Shown: piece after piece, positions 1 through 7,580 of the stretch
Numbering within the stretch: the stretch's first letter is position 1
How the letters are laid out: every line of letters starts with the position of its first letter
Virus record (IMG/VR): IMGVR_UViG_3300010373_001376
Span: 1-36,879 of that record
Length of the DNA stretch: 36,879 nucleotides
DNA from: a virus
Reading direction: 5' to 3' (one strand)
Translations under genes and position numbers: made by a program
Notes under the pieces: generated by a model
The model's database searches: none
Told to the model about the DNA's origin: nothing
The model's input: only the letters and a program-made list of their open reading frames with translations

Positions 1-330
1 ATGGCGCGCCGATCCGCGATCACAAAGCTGCCACGCGAACTGCAGGATAGCCTCGACAAGCGGCTGCGGGACAGCGTCTATGGCAACTTCGACGAGCAGG
101 CAGCGTGGCTGCAGTCGGAAGGCTACGCCGTGAGCCGCAGCGCGATACACCGCCACAGTACGGCGTTGCGGGCCGCGGATTCGAGCCTCGGCGATGCCCG
201 CGCACGCACGGCTGCGATCAAGGCCAACCCGCGGCGCACCCGCGACGAGTTGCTGATCGAGCTCGGTCGGTTGCACCTGGAGAAGGAACGCGTCATTGCA
301 CAGCTGATGGCGATGGAAAAAGCGGGATGA
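1..330 (+). CDS. Small Mu gp27-like (DUF3486-type) DNA-binding protein
   Basis: This 109-residue protein starts at the first base of the window. Its N-terminal half (residues about 5-58) resembles the start of the 184-residue gp27-like protein at 14160. Both have an S-A/T-I-x-x-L/M-P opening, an Arg-rich helix, and an S-R-S-A-I/L helix followed by an H/G-R-H/Y turn, suggesting a helix-turn-helix. The C-terminal half is a short charged helix (DELLIELGRLHLEKERV). It is much shorter than the terminase-associated gp27 proteins and lies in the regulatory region. A regulatory role is therefore an inference. The family assignment is by eye. Confidence 0.55.
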   Translation: MARRSAITKLPRELQDSLDKRLRDSVYGNFDEQAAWLQSEGYAVSRSAIHRHSTALRAADSSLGDARARTAAIKANPRRTRDELLIELGRLHLEKERVIAQLMAMEKAG

Positions 331-430
331 TCCCGAATTGAGATGCCGGCTGATGCCCATGCAGTGAGCGGCCAGACATGGTTTGCGAAATTGGGGCCGA
401 AAAGCACGCTTCGGACACTAGGATTGAGAA

Positions 431-458
431 TTGAAGCCGGCCATAGCGCCGGCTTCAA
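431..458. terminator. Perfect 11-bp inverted repeat, candidate bidirectional terminator or operator
   Basis: The arms TTGAAGCCGGC (431-441) and GCCGGCTTCAA (448-458) are perfect reverse complements around a 6-base loop. The element lies in the gap after the first gene and before the HTH gene. No clear T-tract follows on either strand, so it may be an operator or an RNA hairpin instead of an intrinsic terminator. Confidence 0.5.
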
Positions 459-568
459 GCGTCTTTGAAGGGCGTTCACAGCCAGGTGGAGACCAGCTTA
501 AACACTTCGTCCAGTTCGTCGTCGCCCAGCTCGATGAGGATGGCGGCGCCGATCAGGTTCGTCAGCAG

Positions 569-775
569 ATGCGCCAGCGAGGTCAGACGCTGACCCAGTG
601 GGCCGCCGCACGCGGCTATAGCCGGGAGGCGGTCTATCGCGTGCTCAACGGGAAGGACAAGGCCCATTACGGCCGTGCCCACGAAATCGCGGTGGCGCTG
701 GGCCTGAAGCTGCCCGAAGAAGAGCCTAGCACCCCATCCATTGGCCGCAATACGCAAGCGCGCCAAGCGGCCTAG
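569..775 (+). CDS. Ner/Cro-like helix-turn-helix DNA-binding protein
   Basis: This is a small HTH protein of about 68 residues from ATG 569. The core, TLTQWAAARGYSREAVYRVL followed by NGKDKAHYGRAHEIAVALGLK, matches small regulators found at the left end of Mu-like prophages, which resemble Ner or Cro. The frame is open back to a TTG at 431, but that codon lies inside the perfect inverted repeat and the extra residues look non-conserved, so ATG 569 is preferred. Its position upstream of the transposase genes suggests control of the early promoter; that is an inference. No separate c repressor is visible, so this gene could be the only lysogeny-type regulator in the window. Confidence 0.6.
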   Translation: MRQRGQTLTQWAAARGYSREAVYRVLNGKDKAHYGRAHEIAVALGLKLPEEEPSTPSIGRNTQARQAA

Positions 776-953
776 ACATGGCCGCTATCTATTGCAGCGT
801 GGCCCGCGCAAACGGGTGGGGATCAGCCGGCCAGTGCCCCGCGCCAGCGTACGCGAAAACCCCGGCAGCACGGGAGTCGGGAGCCGCGTCGCGGCGCTCG
901 CATGGGCATGCATGCGAGGTCACCTTCCCTGATGGGACCGTGCAACTTTCGCC
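776..953. promoter_or_regulatory. Candidate early control region with inverted repeat
   Basis: This gap of about 180 bases separates the HTH gene from the early transcription unit. It contains an inverted repeat, CTCGCATG (897-904), a 6-base spacer, and CATGCGAG (911-918). This could be an operator for the neighbouring HTH protein. I see no confident -35/-10 pair. A short ORF (778-975) crosses the region, but I do not support it as a gene. Confidence 0.3.
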
Positions 954-1424
954 ATGCACGCGGTGGCCCGCATGAGCCGCCGCGCCGTGAAGGGGAGCGG
1001 CACGGGCGACATGTTCGCCATTCCCCAGCCGCAGGCGCAGGTACCGGGGGCGATGGATTTTCGCACCACGGTATCTGAGCTGGTCAGCACCATGCTGGCC
1101 GAGGCACACCGCGCCGGCATGGATCGCTACGAAGTGGCGGCACGCGCGAGCCGCCTGGCCGGTCGTGACGTGACGTTCAACATGCTCAATGGCTATACCG
1201 CGATCTCCCGCGAGGAGTTCAACGTTCCGCTGTGGGTGGCGCCCGTGTTGGAGGTGGTCTGTTGCAGTACGCCGCTGGCCAGCTGGCATGCCAGTGTCCA
1301 CGGTGGGCGCCTGGTGGTGGGTGCGGAGACGCTGGACGCTGAGATCGGGCGCTTGATGCAGGAGCGCGAGCAGACCAACACGCGGTTGCGCGAACTGCAG
1401 GATCTGCGGCGGAGGGTGCGGTGA
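954..1424 (+). CDS. Mu/B3-like early regulatory protein of unknown function
   Basis: The protein has 156 residues from ATG 954; an alternative ATG lies at 972. A helical central region (residues about 28-75, VSELVSTMLAEAHRAGMDRY onward) looks like a degenerate HTH or helical bundle. The C-terminal third (DAEIGRLMQEREQTNTRLRE) is a charged probable coiled coil. Proteins of this kind occur just upstream of the transposase gene in B3-like transposable phages, but I know no established function. The next gene starts inside its stop codon (TGATG), so the two are translationally coupled. Confidence 0.55.
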   Translation: MHAVARMSRRAVKGSGTGDMFAIPQPQAQVPGAMDFRTTVSELVSTMLAEAHRAGMDRYEVAARASRLAGRDVTFNMLNGYTAISREEFNVPLWVAPVLEVVCCSTPLASWHASVHGGRLVVGAETLDAEIGRLMQEREQTNTRLRELQDLRRRVR

Positions 1425-1696
1425 TGGATATCGACGCCGCGATGCAACGCGCCGTCGGCGCGTTGAACCACATGGCCGATACCTGCCAGTACTTGGAGCA
1501 GAAGGCGGAACTGTGGCAGATCAGCCAGGAGCTGCTCAATGCGCGAGTCGCGTTCGCAGAGCTGATCAAGGCAGAAAATGCGGTTTGGGAAATCTACAGC
1601 CCCCTGATAGGCAATATGCGCACCGGTTCTGCGCGGAGCGTGGTGTGGGAACGGTTGCGTGACGCTCGCGCCCGGATCGGAGGCGCCAATGGCTGA
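1424..1696 (+). CDS. Hypothetical early protein upstream of transposase
   Basis: This is a 90-residue, mostly alpha-helical protein. ATG 1424 overlaps the previous stop as TGATG; a GTG at 1421 is the alternative start. No motif is recognised. Residues 5-45 form an amphipathic helix (AAMQRAVGALNHMADTCQYL). The transposase start codon lies 8 bases inside its 3' end, which supports a single early operon. Function is unknown. Confidence 0.55.
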   Translation: MDIDAAMQRAVGALNHMADTCQYLEQKAELWQISQELLNARVAFAELIKAENAVWEIYSPLIGNMRTGSARSVVWERLRDARARIGGANG

Positions 1697-3695
1697 CGGA
1701 TCGGACATCGAAAAACGCTGGTATGCCGCCACGGCCCTGGCCGGCGTGGCCGGTATGCCGACCACCAGCCGCAACGTCAATGCCCGCGCTCAGCGCGAGG
1801 TCTGGACATCGCGTCTGCGTGCGGCGCAAGGCGGTGGCCGCGAATACGCCTTCACCAGCCTCCCTGCGGCGACTCAGGCCGCGCTGCTGATGCGCGAACG
1901 CGGCAGCCTGCACGCGCTGGGCATGCAGGGGGCGGTGGAGCAGCTGGTGCAGGCGCGGCACACGCCGGACAGCCTGGCGTCGGCGCGGCAGGCGCTGGAG
2001 AACGCCAGCCAGGCGCGCAAGGACGAAGCGAACACGCGGCTGCATGCGGTGCTGGGCATCGAGGCGCTGTGCGGCACCGGCGCCACCGTGATGCAGGCGC
2101 GCGCGCTGGTGGCGGCACAGCTGCAACAGCAGTCGGTGAAAGGCGCCAGCACGGCCACGCTGGCTCGCTGGCAGGCGATGGTGGATGGGGCGCCGCGCGC
2201 GGATTGGCTGGCGCTGCTGCTGCCGAGCTACGTGGGCCGCACCGCCGAGGCACCGTGCGACCCGCTGGCATGGGAGTGGTACAAGAGCTACTGGCTCACA
2301 CGCCGGCAGCCCACGCACGCGGAAACGTACCGCCGCCTGCAGGAGATCGCTTCCGCCAAGGGCTGGGCCATCCCCAGCGACAAGACCCTGCAGCGCCGCA
2401 TCGAGCGCGAGATCGATCCGCACGTGGCCACGCTGCTGCGCCTCGGGCCGGAAGCCGCCGCGCACCGCACGCCGGTGCAGCAGCGCGACCGCAGCGTGTT
2501 CGGCGCTGGCGAGGCGGTGAACGGCGACGGCCTGAAATTCGACAAGCTGTGGGTGAAGTTCGAGGACGGCGAGATCCTCAACACCGCCACCGCGTGGTTC
2601 TGGCAAGACCTGCGTACCAACCGCGTGTTGGCGTGGCGCCTGGGCAAGACCGAAAACACCGACCTGTTCCGCCTGGCCACCTATGACCTGACCGGCGTAT
2701 GCGCACCGGCGCACGTGTGGATCGATAACACCCGCGTGGCCGCCAACAAGGAAATGACGGCCGGCGCCAAGGGCCGCCACCGGCACCTGGCGAAAGCCGC
2801 CGATGGTCTCGGCCTTTTGCTGATGCTTGGCATGGAGCCGCATTTCACCAATCCGGACAAGGAAACCGGTAATCCGGGCTCCAAGCCCATTGAACGCGGC
2901 TTCGGTATCGGCGGCCTGCACAGCGAGGTGGCTAATAATCCGCAGCTGCTCAATCGCGGCTACAACAAGACCACCGCGATTCCTGTGCAGGAATTGCGCG
3001 AGGTGATTACCTTCGAGGTGGCGCGATTCAACGCGCGCAGCGAGCGCCGCACGGCGGAATGCCGCGGCGTGCTGAGTTTCGACCAGGCCTGGGAAAACGC
3101 TGCAGCCGAACGCGCGCCGCGCGTGCTCGCCGAAAGCCAGCGCCGCATGCTGCTGATGAGCCGCGAAGCGGTGAAGGTCGACCGCGATCACGGCACCGTG
3201 TGGATCAAGGCCGGCCGCAGCCAATACGACAAGAATCGCTACTGGTGCGAATCGCTGGCGCGCTATGCGGGCCGCGAGCTGGTAGCGCACTTCGACCCCG
3301 AGAACCTGAGCGCCGGCATCCACCTGTACACGCTCGACGGCCGCTACCTGTTCCATGCCGACCACCTGGCGGGCCGCGCCTACAACGACCGCGACGCGGG
3401 CCGCGAAGACAACAAGCTGCGCCAGCGCTTGATCAAGCTCAACAAGAAACGCGCCGCCGAAACCGTGCGTCTGGACCAGCACGAGCGCGACAAGCTCTAC
3501 CAGCAGGCCACACACCAGCCCGCGGCGCCGAAAGGCAAGCGCAAGAGCAGCGGCAACGTGGTGCATGCGCACTTCCAGAAGCCGGCCGACCCCGCGCGCG
3601 ACGCGCAGCGCGCCACCGGCACCGACGGCGGCCTGACCGCACTCGACAAGGCCGCGCTGGCCTACATGGATCGCATGCGCAAAGACAGTTTTTGA
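1689..3695 (+). CDS. A: MuA-like DDE transposase
   Basis: This 668-residue transposase is expected to cut and join phage ends during integration and replicative transposition. The N-terminus (residues about 5-60, IEKRWYAATALAGVAGMPTT) matches the Mu-type HTH DNA-binding domain. The catalytic core shows D280 (NGDGLKFD), D346 (WIDNTRVA) and E402 (KPIERGFG). The spacings of 66 and 56 residues are nearly those of MuA (D269, D336, E392). A beta-barrel Mu-transposase C-terminal domain and a basic tail follow. ATG 1689 overlaps the previous gene by 8 bases and begins the conserved HTH. A GTG at 1659 is possible but adds unrelated residues. Confidence 0.95.
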   Translation: MADGSDIEKRWYAATALAGVAGMPTTSRNVNARAQREVWTSRLRAAQGGGREYAFTSLPAATQAALLMRERGSLHALGMQGAVEQLVQARHTPDSLASARQALENASQARKDEANTRLHAVLGIEALCGTGATVMQARALVAAQLQQQSVKGASTATLARWQAMVDGAPRADWLALLLPSYVGRTAEAPCDPLAWEWYKSYWLTRRQPTHAETYRRLQEIASAKGWAIPSDKTLQRRIEREIDPHVATLLRLGPEAAAHRTPVQQRDRSVFGAGEAVNGDGLKFDKLWVKFEDGEILNTATAWFWQDLRTNRVLAWRLGKTENTDLFRLATYDLTGVCAPAHVWIDNTRVAANKEMTAGAKGRHRHLAKAADGLGLLLMLGMEPHFTNPDKETGNPGSKPIERGFGIGGLHSEVANNPQLLNRGYNKTTAIPVQELREVITFEVARFNARSERRTAECRGVLSFDQAWENAAAERAPRVLAESQRRMLLMSREAVKVDRDHGTVWIKAGRSQYDKNRYWCESLARYAGRELVAHFDPENLSAGIHLYTLDGRYLFHADHLAGRAYNDRDAGREDNKLRQRLIKLNKKRAAETVRLDQHERDKLYQQATHQPAAPKGKRKSSGNVVHAHFQKPADPARDAQRATGTDGGLTALDKAALAYMDRMRKDSF

Positions 3696-3765
3696 AAGCG
3701 CCGCGCGCGGTGCAGCAACACCGCGCGCGGCTGGACACCGCACCACCCACTGAACGAGGCGAACA

Positions 3766-4725
3766 ATGAGCAACGAAGCATCCGGGGCAGGAATCTATCA
3801 GGGCGACGCGGAACTGCGCGAGCGCATCCGCGAGCGGCTGGACACCGACAAGAAGCTGTCGCAGTCCGCGCTGTCGAAAGAGGCCGGCATCAGCGCGGCC
3901 ACCCTCAACCAGTGGCTGGCCAGCAAATACGCCGGCGACAACGAGAACATCGACACCAAGCTCAAGCTGTGGGAGGAAGCGGACAAGGCGCGGCGCGCCG
4001 CCGGCAGCCTGATGCCGAAGGCGCCGAACTTCCAGGCGCTACCCACCGCCACCCGCGTGCTGAGCGCGCTGGCCTACGTACAGATGGCCGGCGACATCGG
4101 CGCCATCTACGGTGGCGCTGGCCTGGGCAAGACCAGCGCGTGCATGCACTACCAGGCCAGCAACCCCAATGTGTGGCTGGTCACCATGACCGAGAGCTCC
4201 AGCGGGCTGGTGACGGCTCTGCAGGAGATCTGCGAGGAGCTGTCGCTGGGCACCGAGGGAGGCGCGCGCGAGATGAGCAAGCGCATCCGCAGGAAGGTGC
4301 GCGGCACCAATGGGCTGCTGCTGATCGACGAAGCGCAGCACCTGGGTGTGCAGGCGCTGGAGGAGATCCGCCAGATCCACGATGCCACCGGCATTGCCGT
4401 CGCCCTGGTAGGCAACGAGGGCGTATTCAGCCGCATGGCCGGCGGCCGGGGCGCGGAGCGGCTGGACCGACTCTTCAGCCGCGTGGGCAAGCGCCTGGCG
4501 CTGCGCCAGAGCACCGAGGCCGACGTGCTTGGCCTGGTGAAGGCGTGGGGAGTACTCGACGCGAAGTGCCATTCCACGTTGCTGCAGGTGGCGCGCGGTG
4601 CCGGTGCGCTGCGCACGCTCACCAAGACGCTGCGGCTCGCGGCAATGAACGCCGCGGCCGAAGGGCGCGCCGTGTGCTGCGAAGACGTGCGCGCCGCCGC
4701 GGCCGAGCTGGGAGGCACCGTATGA
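3766..4725 (+). CDS. B: MuB-like AAA+ ATPase, transposition target-selection protein
   Basis: This 319-residue ATPase should bind target DNA, stimulate the transposase and mediate target immunity. The N-terminus (residues about 31-70, SQSALSKEAGISAATLNQWL) is an HTH. The Walker A motif is GGAGLGKTS (116-124) and the Walker B motif is LLLIDEAQ (184-191). A winged-helix-like C-terminal part follows. The order A then B matches all Mu-like phages. A GAGG ribosome-binding site precedes ATG 3766. Its stop overlaps the next ATG. Confidence 0.95.
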   Translation: MSNEASGAGIYQGDAELRERIRERLDTDKKLSQSALSKEAGISAATLNQWLASKYAGDNENIDTKLKLWEEADKARRAAGSLMPKAPNFQALPTATRVLSALAYVQMAGDIGAIYGGAGLGKTSACMHYQASNPNVWLVTMTESSSGLVTALQEICEELSLGTEGGAREMSKRIRRKVRGTNGLLLIDEAQHLGVQALEEIRQIHDATGIAVALVGNEGVFSRMAGGRGAERLDRLFSRVGKRLALRQSTEADVLGLVKAWGVLDAKCHSTLLQVARGAGALRTLTKTLRLAAMNAAAEGRAVCCEDVRAAAAELGGTV

Positions 4726-4943
4726 GCCTAAGGAACGAACCCTACGCGCTGATCGGCGAGGCCGCGCGCGTGATGCTGCACGGCTCCGAGGTGCTCTACG
4801 AGCAGCCGGGACACAAGCTGCTCAAGGTGTCGTCGGGCGCCCTCGGCCTGCGCCTGGGCCTGTTCGACAGCACCGAGCAGAAGGTGACCGTGCTGGATGG
4901 CGCCCAGGTGGTGGACGTGCTGCGCCAGGCGCTGAAGCGGTAA
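4722..4943 (+). CDS. Hypothetical early protein after MuB
   Basis: This is a 73-residue protein whose ATG overlaps the MuB stop (ATGA). It reads as a small mixed alpha/beta fold (HKLLKVSSGALGLRLGLFDS) with a C-terminal helix. No domain is recognised. Tight coupling to MuB and Mu-like codon use support a real gene. Function is unknown. Confidence 0.6.
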   Translation: MSLRNEPYALIGEAARVMLHGSEVLYEQPGHKLLKVSSGALGLRLGLFDSTEQKVTVLDGAQVVDVLRQALKR

Positions 4944-4947
4944 CGCC

Positions 4948-5325
4948 ATGCACCAGGCCGACCTCTACACGCAGGAACTGACGCCCGATGCGGTGCGTGC
5001 GGCACTGCGCGTGGGAGCGGCCAACGGGCAAGCCGCCGACGAGCTGGTGCTGGCCATCCTCGGGCGACGCAGCGCAGCGGCCGAACGGCAGCTGAGGGAC
5101 ATCATCGTCGCCCTTCGCATGGCCGGCCACGCCGTCTGCGCCGAGCCCACGCATGGCTACTACATCGCCGCCGATAGCACCGAACTGACGCGCTGCTGCG
5201 AATTCCTGCTGGCGCGATCCATGACAACCCTCCGGCAGATCAGCGCCATGAAGCGCGTGTCGTTGCCGGATCTACGCGGGCAGCTCGGGCTGCCGCTGGA
5301 GAAAAGCGATGAATCCCATGAATGA
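4948..5325 (+). CDS. Probable winged-helix early protein
   Basis: The protein has 125 residues. Residues 43-70 (AAERQLRDIIVALRMAGHAV followed by CAEPTHGYYIA) read as a recognition helix followed by a wing, the pattern of small phage winged-helix proteins. The C-terminal helices (TRCCEFLLARSMTTLRQISA) may be a dimerisation or partner surface. It is an early gene in the transposition-gam interval, so a regulatory or replication-accessory role is possible but unproven. Its 3' end overlaps the next gene. Confidence 0.55.
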   Translation: MHQADLYTQELTPDAVRAALRVGAANGQAADELVLAILGRRSAAAERQLRDIIVALRMAGHAVCAEPTHGYYIAADSTELTRCCEFLLARSMTTLRQISAMKRVSLPDLRGQLGLPLEKSDESHE

Positions 5326-5596
5326 ACTGCTGCGCGTGGCCACGGGCAACGCGCTGGAGGCGCTTGTGTTCCTCGACCAGGCCGGCGCCACCGTGATCGG
5401 CATCGAGATCCGCAACGCGCGGCCGGTGATCACCCTGGACGGCGAGCCGCCCCGCTTCGTGCGCGGCGCGCTGCACAAGACCCACCCGGTGGGCAGCAAC
5501 CAGCGCGAGCACGTGATGGTGGCGATGGTGAAGGGCTGCCGCGTGGAGTGGACGGTGCGCACGGTGCGCGGCGTGACCGAACAGGGAGCGGCCTGA
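5309..5596 (+). CDS. Hypothetical early protein
   Basis: This is a 95-residue protein from ATG 5309; a second ATG occurs a few codons later. The central part (GATVIGIEIRNARPVITLDG) looks like a small beta-sheet, followed by a KTHP-x-x-SNQREHVMVAMVKGCRVEWTV beta region. Similar short proteins lie between B and gam in B3-like phages, with no known role. It is coupled to its neighbours at both ends. Confidence 0.6.
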   Translation: MNPMNELLRVATGNALEALVFLDQAGATVIGIEIRNARPVITLDGEPPRFVRGALHKTHPVGSNQREHVMVAMVKGCRVEWTVRTVRGVTEQGAA

Positions 5597-5760
5597 TGGA
5601 CATTCTCCCGCCTGTCCTGGCGCGCTGCGTTCACCGGCCAGAGCTCGATGACGAATTGCCGCCCTGGCTGGGCGAGCGTTTCCGCGATATCACCCATGAC
5701 ATCCATCGCGCCGCGTTCGAGACGCAGCAAGACAAGGAGCCCACCAATGGCCACCAGTAA
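5596..5760 (+). CDS. Small hypothetical early protein
   Basis: This is a 54-residue ORF whose ATG 5596 overlaps the preceding stop (TGATG). It contains a DDELPPWLGERFRDITHDIH helix. The 3' end overlaps the start of gam by 14 bases. It has no recognised domain. Support comes from position and coupling only. Confidence 0.45.
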   Translation: MDILPPVLARCVHRPELDDELPPWLGERFRDITHDIHRAAFETQQDKEPTNGHQ

Positions 5761-6277
5761 GACACGCGTCAAGACCGACGCCGTGCAACACCCCGTGCCG
5801 CAGACGCGCGAGGACGTGACCAGCGCCATCGCCATGATCGGCGCGCACCAGCGCGAACGCGACCGCATCCAAGCCGCGATGAACGACGAGTTGAGCCGCA
5901 TTCGCGAGCGATTCGAGGCCGAGGCCAAGCCGCACGCCGACGTGATCGGCCAACTCACCAAGGGCGTGCACCTGTATTGCGAGGCGCACCGCGACGAGAT
6001 CACCAAGGGCGGCAAGGTCAAGACGCATGCTTTCGCCAGCGGTGAGGTCAAGTGGCGCCTGCGGCCGCCATCCGTGGTGCTGCGCGGCGCGGACGCGGTG
6101 CTTGACGCACTCAAGGCGCTCAAGCTCGACCGCTTCGTGCGCGTGAAGGAAGAGGTCAACAAGGACGCCATCCTCGCCGACCCGGAAGCCGTCGCAGGCG
6201 TGAAGGGCATCAGCGTGCGCCAGACCGAGGATTTCGTGGTGCAGCCCTGGGATACCGAGCTGGAGGAGGTCGCCTGA
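5747..6277 (+). CDS. gam: Gam-like host-nuclease inhibitor, DNA-end-binding protein
   Basis: This 176-residue protein matches the Mu Gam family, Ku-like proteins that bind double-stranded DNA ends and block exonucleases such as RecBCD. A long N-terminal helix pair (residues about 25-90, including RERDRIQAAMNDELSRIRER) is followed by a beta region (AFASGEVKWRLRPPSVVLRG) typical of the family. A C-terminal VRQTEDFVVQPWDTELEEV tail follows. ATG 5747 overlaps the previous gene, and its stop overlaps the start of the first DGR target gene. The DGR cassette therefore continues the early operon. Confidence 0.9.
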   Translation: MATSKTRVKTDAVQHPVPQTREDVTSAIAMIGAHQRERDRIQAAMNDELSRIRERFEAEAKPHADVIGQLTKGVHLYCEAHRDEITKGGKVKTHAFASGEVKWRLRPPSVVLRGADAVLDALKALKLDRFVRVKEEVNKDAILADPEAVAGVKGISVRQTEDFVVQPWDTELEEVA

Positions 6278-6705
6278 TGCTCACTCTCCAGATCAAACCG
6301 GATGGCACCGTCGCCATCGGCATCGACCGGCCTGCCGCCGACATCGCAATGGCAGATGCCACGACAGCAACCGCACCGAAGCTCGAATGGAGCGGCACCC
6401 TCTGCGACGGCAAGTCCGTGGACTACGCCGCCGCCGAGAAAGCCTGTGCCGCCCTCGGCGAGGGCTGGCGCCTGCCGACGCGCATGGAGCTGGAATCGAT
6501 CCTCGACCTCACGCGTCACGATCCGGCCATCGACTCCGCGCGGTTCCCCGACACGAAGAGCACCTGGTACTGGACCAGCACGCCGTGCGCGTGGGCGCCG
6601 TCCTGCGCGTGGCTCGTCTACTTCTACAGCGGCTACGCCGACCTCAGCGACCGCCTCAGCCAGGCCTGCGTGCGGGCGGTGCGTGTCGTGTCGGCCGGTC
6701 AGTAA
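6277..6705 (+). CDS. DGR variable protein 1 (DUF1566/C-type-lectin-like fold)
   Basis: This 142-residue target protein of the adjacent retroelement carries a DUF1566 (Lcl C-terminal) domain (residues about 36-142, with GWRLPTRMELESILD, FPDTKSTWYWTST and CVRAVRVVSAGQ). Such domains have a lectin/sulfatase-modifying-factor-like fold that tolerates surface diversity. The last 38 residues are encoded by VR1. Codons 113-129 carry 13 substitutions relative to the template, all at template adenines. No signal peptide or membrane segment is visible. The N-terminal 35 residues (MLTLQIKPDGTVAIGIDRPA) are not shared with the second target. Its ligand is unknown. ATG overlaps the gam stop. Confidence 0.93.
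   Translation: MLTLQIKPDGTVAIGIDRPAADIAMADATTATAPKLEWSGTLCDGKSVDYAAAEKACAALGEGWRLPTRMELESILDLTRHDPAIDSARFPDTKSTWYWTSTPCAWAPSCAWLVYFYSGYADLSDRLSQACVRAVRVVSAGQ
6589..6704 (+). repeat. DGR variable repeat VR1
   Basis: This 116-bp stretch aligns without gaps to the template at 7637-7752 (offset 1048). The first 24 bases and the 36 GC-rich bases corresponding to TR 7712-7747 are identical. Between them are 13 substitutions, each at a template A. The extra difference is C at 6700 against template G 7748. It ends in the TAA stop of the target gene. Confidence 0.96.
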
Positions 6706-6737
6706 TTGGCCTTTTTGACCTCTTTCAGGAGCACACC

Positions 6738-7124
6738 ATGAAGCGATTCACCGACAACGGTGACGGCACCGTCACCGACACCCTGACTGGCCTGATGTGG
6801 ACCAAGGCCACCGTCGCGAAGGGCAAGACCCACAAGAAGGCCACTGCGGCGGCGAAGAAGCTCGATGTGGCCGGCCACAAGGACTGGCGGCTGCCGACCG
6901 TTGAGGAGCTTTTCCTGCTGGCCGACCGCTCGCGCTTGCGCCCGGCGATCGACGTGGAGGCCTTCCCGGACACCGAGAACGATTGGTACTGGACCAGTAC
7001 GGACAGTGCGTGGGCGCCGTCCTGCGCGTGGCTCGTCTACTTCTACTACGGCAGCGCCTACCACAGCGACCGCGACTACAGGGCCTGCGTGCGGGCGGTG
7101 CGTGTCGTGTCGGCCGGTCAGTAA
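6738..7124 (+). CDS. DGR variable protein 2 (DUF1566/C-type-lectin-like fold)
   Basis: This is a 128-residue second target gene, in tandem with the first. It is a full DUF1566 domain: FTDNGDGTVTDTLTGLMWTK at residues 4-23, DWRLPTVEELFLLADRS, FPDTENDWYWTST and the conserved CVRAVRVVSAGQ end. Codons 99-115 are the diversified segment, with 11 substitutions against the template, again only at adenines. A good AGGAG ribosome-binding site lies 5' of ATG 6738. There is no signal peptide. It shares the WYWTST block with target 1 upstream of the VR, so the pair probably arose by gene duplication. Confidence 0.93.
   Translation: MKRFTDNGDGTVTDTLTGLMWTKATVAKGKTHKKATAAAKKLDVAGHKDWRLPTVEELFLLADRSRLRPAIDVEAFPDTENDWYWTSTDSAWAPSCAWLVYFYYGSAYHSDRDYRACVRAVRVVSAGQ
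7008..7123 (+). repeat. DGR variable repeat VR2
   Basis: This 116-bp stretch aligns without gaps to template 7637-7752 (offset 629). There are 11 substitutions, all at template adenines. The flanking 24-base and 36-base blocks are identical. C at 7119 replaces template G 7748, as in VR1. It ends in the TAA stop of the second target gene. Confidence 0.96.
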
Positions 7125-7142
7125 CTCTGCCTCTTTGAACCC

Positions 7143-7580
7143 ATGAACCATTCGCTGCCGCCCATCGTGAGGACCGCCGAACGCCTGCTCCGCGAGATCG
7201 AGCAGGCGGTTCGCGGCTTCGCGCGATATCACAAATACACCATCGGCATCGACCTGCGGCAGCAGGCCATGACGGTGGTGCGCGTGTGCCATCGCGCATG
7301 GCGGGACAGGCAGCGGCAGGCTCACTGGGTCGACCAGCTTCGCTGGGCGATCGACGAGATCAAACTGAGCCTGCAGATGGGCAGCCAGATCCGTGCGTTC
7401 AAGAGCTTCAACCAGTTCGAGATGCTGATCCGGCTGGCCGAGGAACTCGGCCGTCAGGCTGGCGGCTGGTGGCGGCAGCAGCAAATCCCCAAGGGCCAGA
7501 ATCCGGCGCGCGAAGCCGCGCCGGAGCGTGCCCAGATACTGAGTACCCGCGGCGCCTCATTCCAAGGGGCCAACCCATGA
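7143..7580 (+). CDS. avd: Avd-like DGR accessory variability determinant
   Basis: This 145-residue, helix-rich, basic protein lies directly upstream of the template and reverse transcriptase, the usual place of avd. The helices LPPIVRTAERLLREIEQAVR, the segment up to IDLRQQAMTVVRVCHRAWRD, WVDQLRWAIDEIKLSLQMGS and FNQFEMLIRLAEELGRQAGG fit the four-helix-bundle Avd family. In that family the protein forms a pentamer that binds the reverse transcriptase and template RNA. The C-terminal tail (about 120-145) is probably disordered. Its stop overlaps the next ATG (ATGA). Confidence 0.9.
   Translation: MNHSLPPIVRTAERLLREIEQAVRGFARYHKYTIGIDLRQQAMTVVRVCHRAWRDRQRQAHWVDQLRWAIDEIKLSLQMGSQIRAFKSFNQFEMLIRLAEELGRQAGGWWRQQQIPKGQNPAREAAPERAQILSTRGASFQGANP

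Noticed and set aside
778-975. 65-codon ORF in the early control region
   Set aside because: It has no recognised family or ribosome-binding site and overlaps a likely operator and the next gene. I do not support it as coding.
1566-3773. 735-codon minus-strand frame opposite the transposase
   Set aside because: It is a shadow of the MuA-like gene with no recognisable domain and biased composition.
6696-6733. Possible cruciform (GGTCA...TGACC) downstream of VR1, as in BPP-1 homing
   Set aside because: The stem is only 5 bp with a long loop, and the equivalent after VR2 is imperfect, so it is not convincing.
7286-7576. Upstream extension of the RT frame into avd
   Set aside because: It overlaps avd in another frame and adds residues unlike any RT. 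ATG 7577 is the first plausible start.
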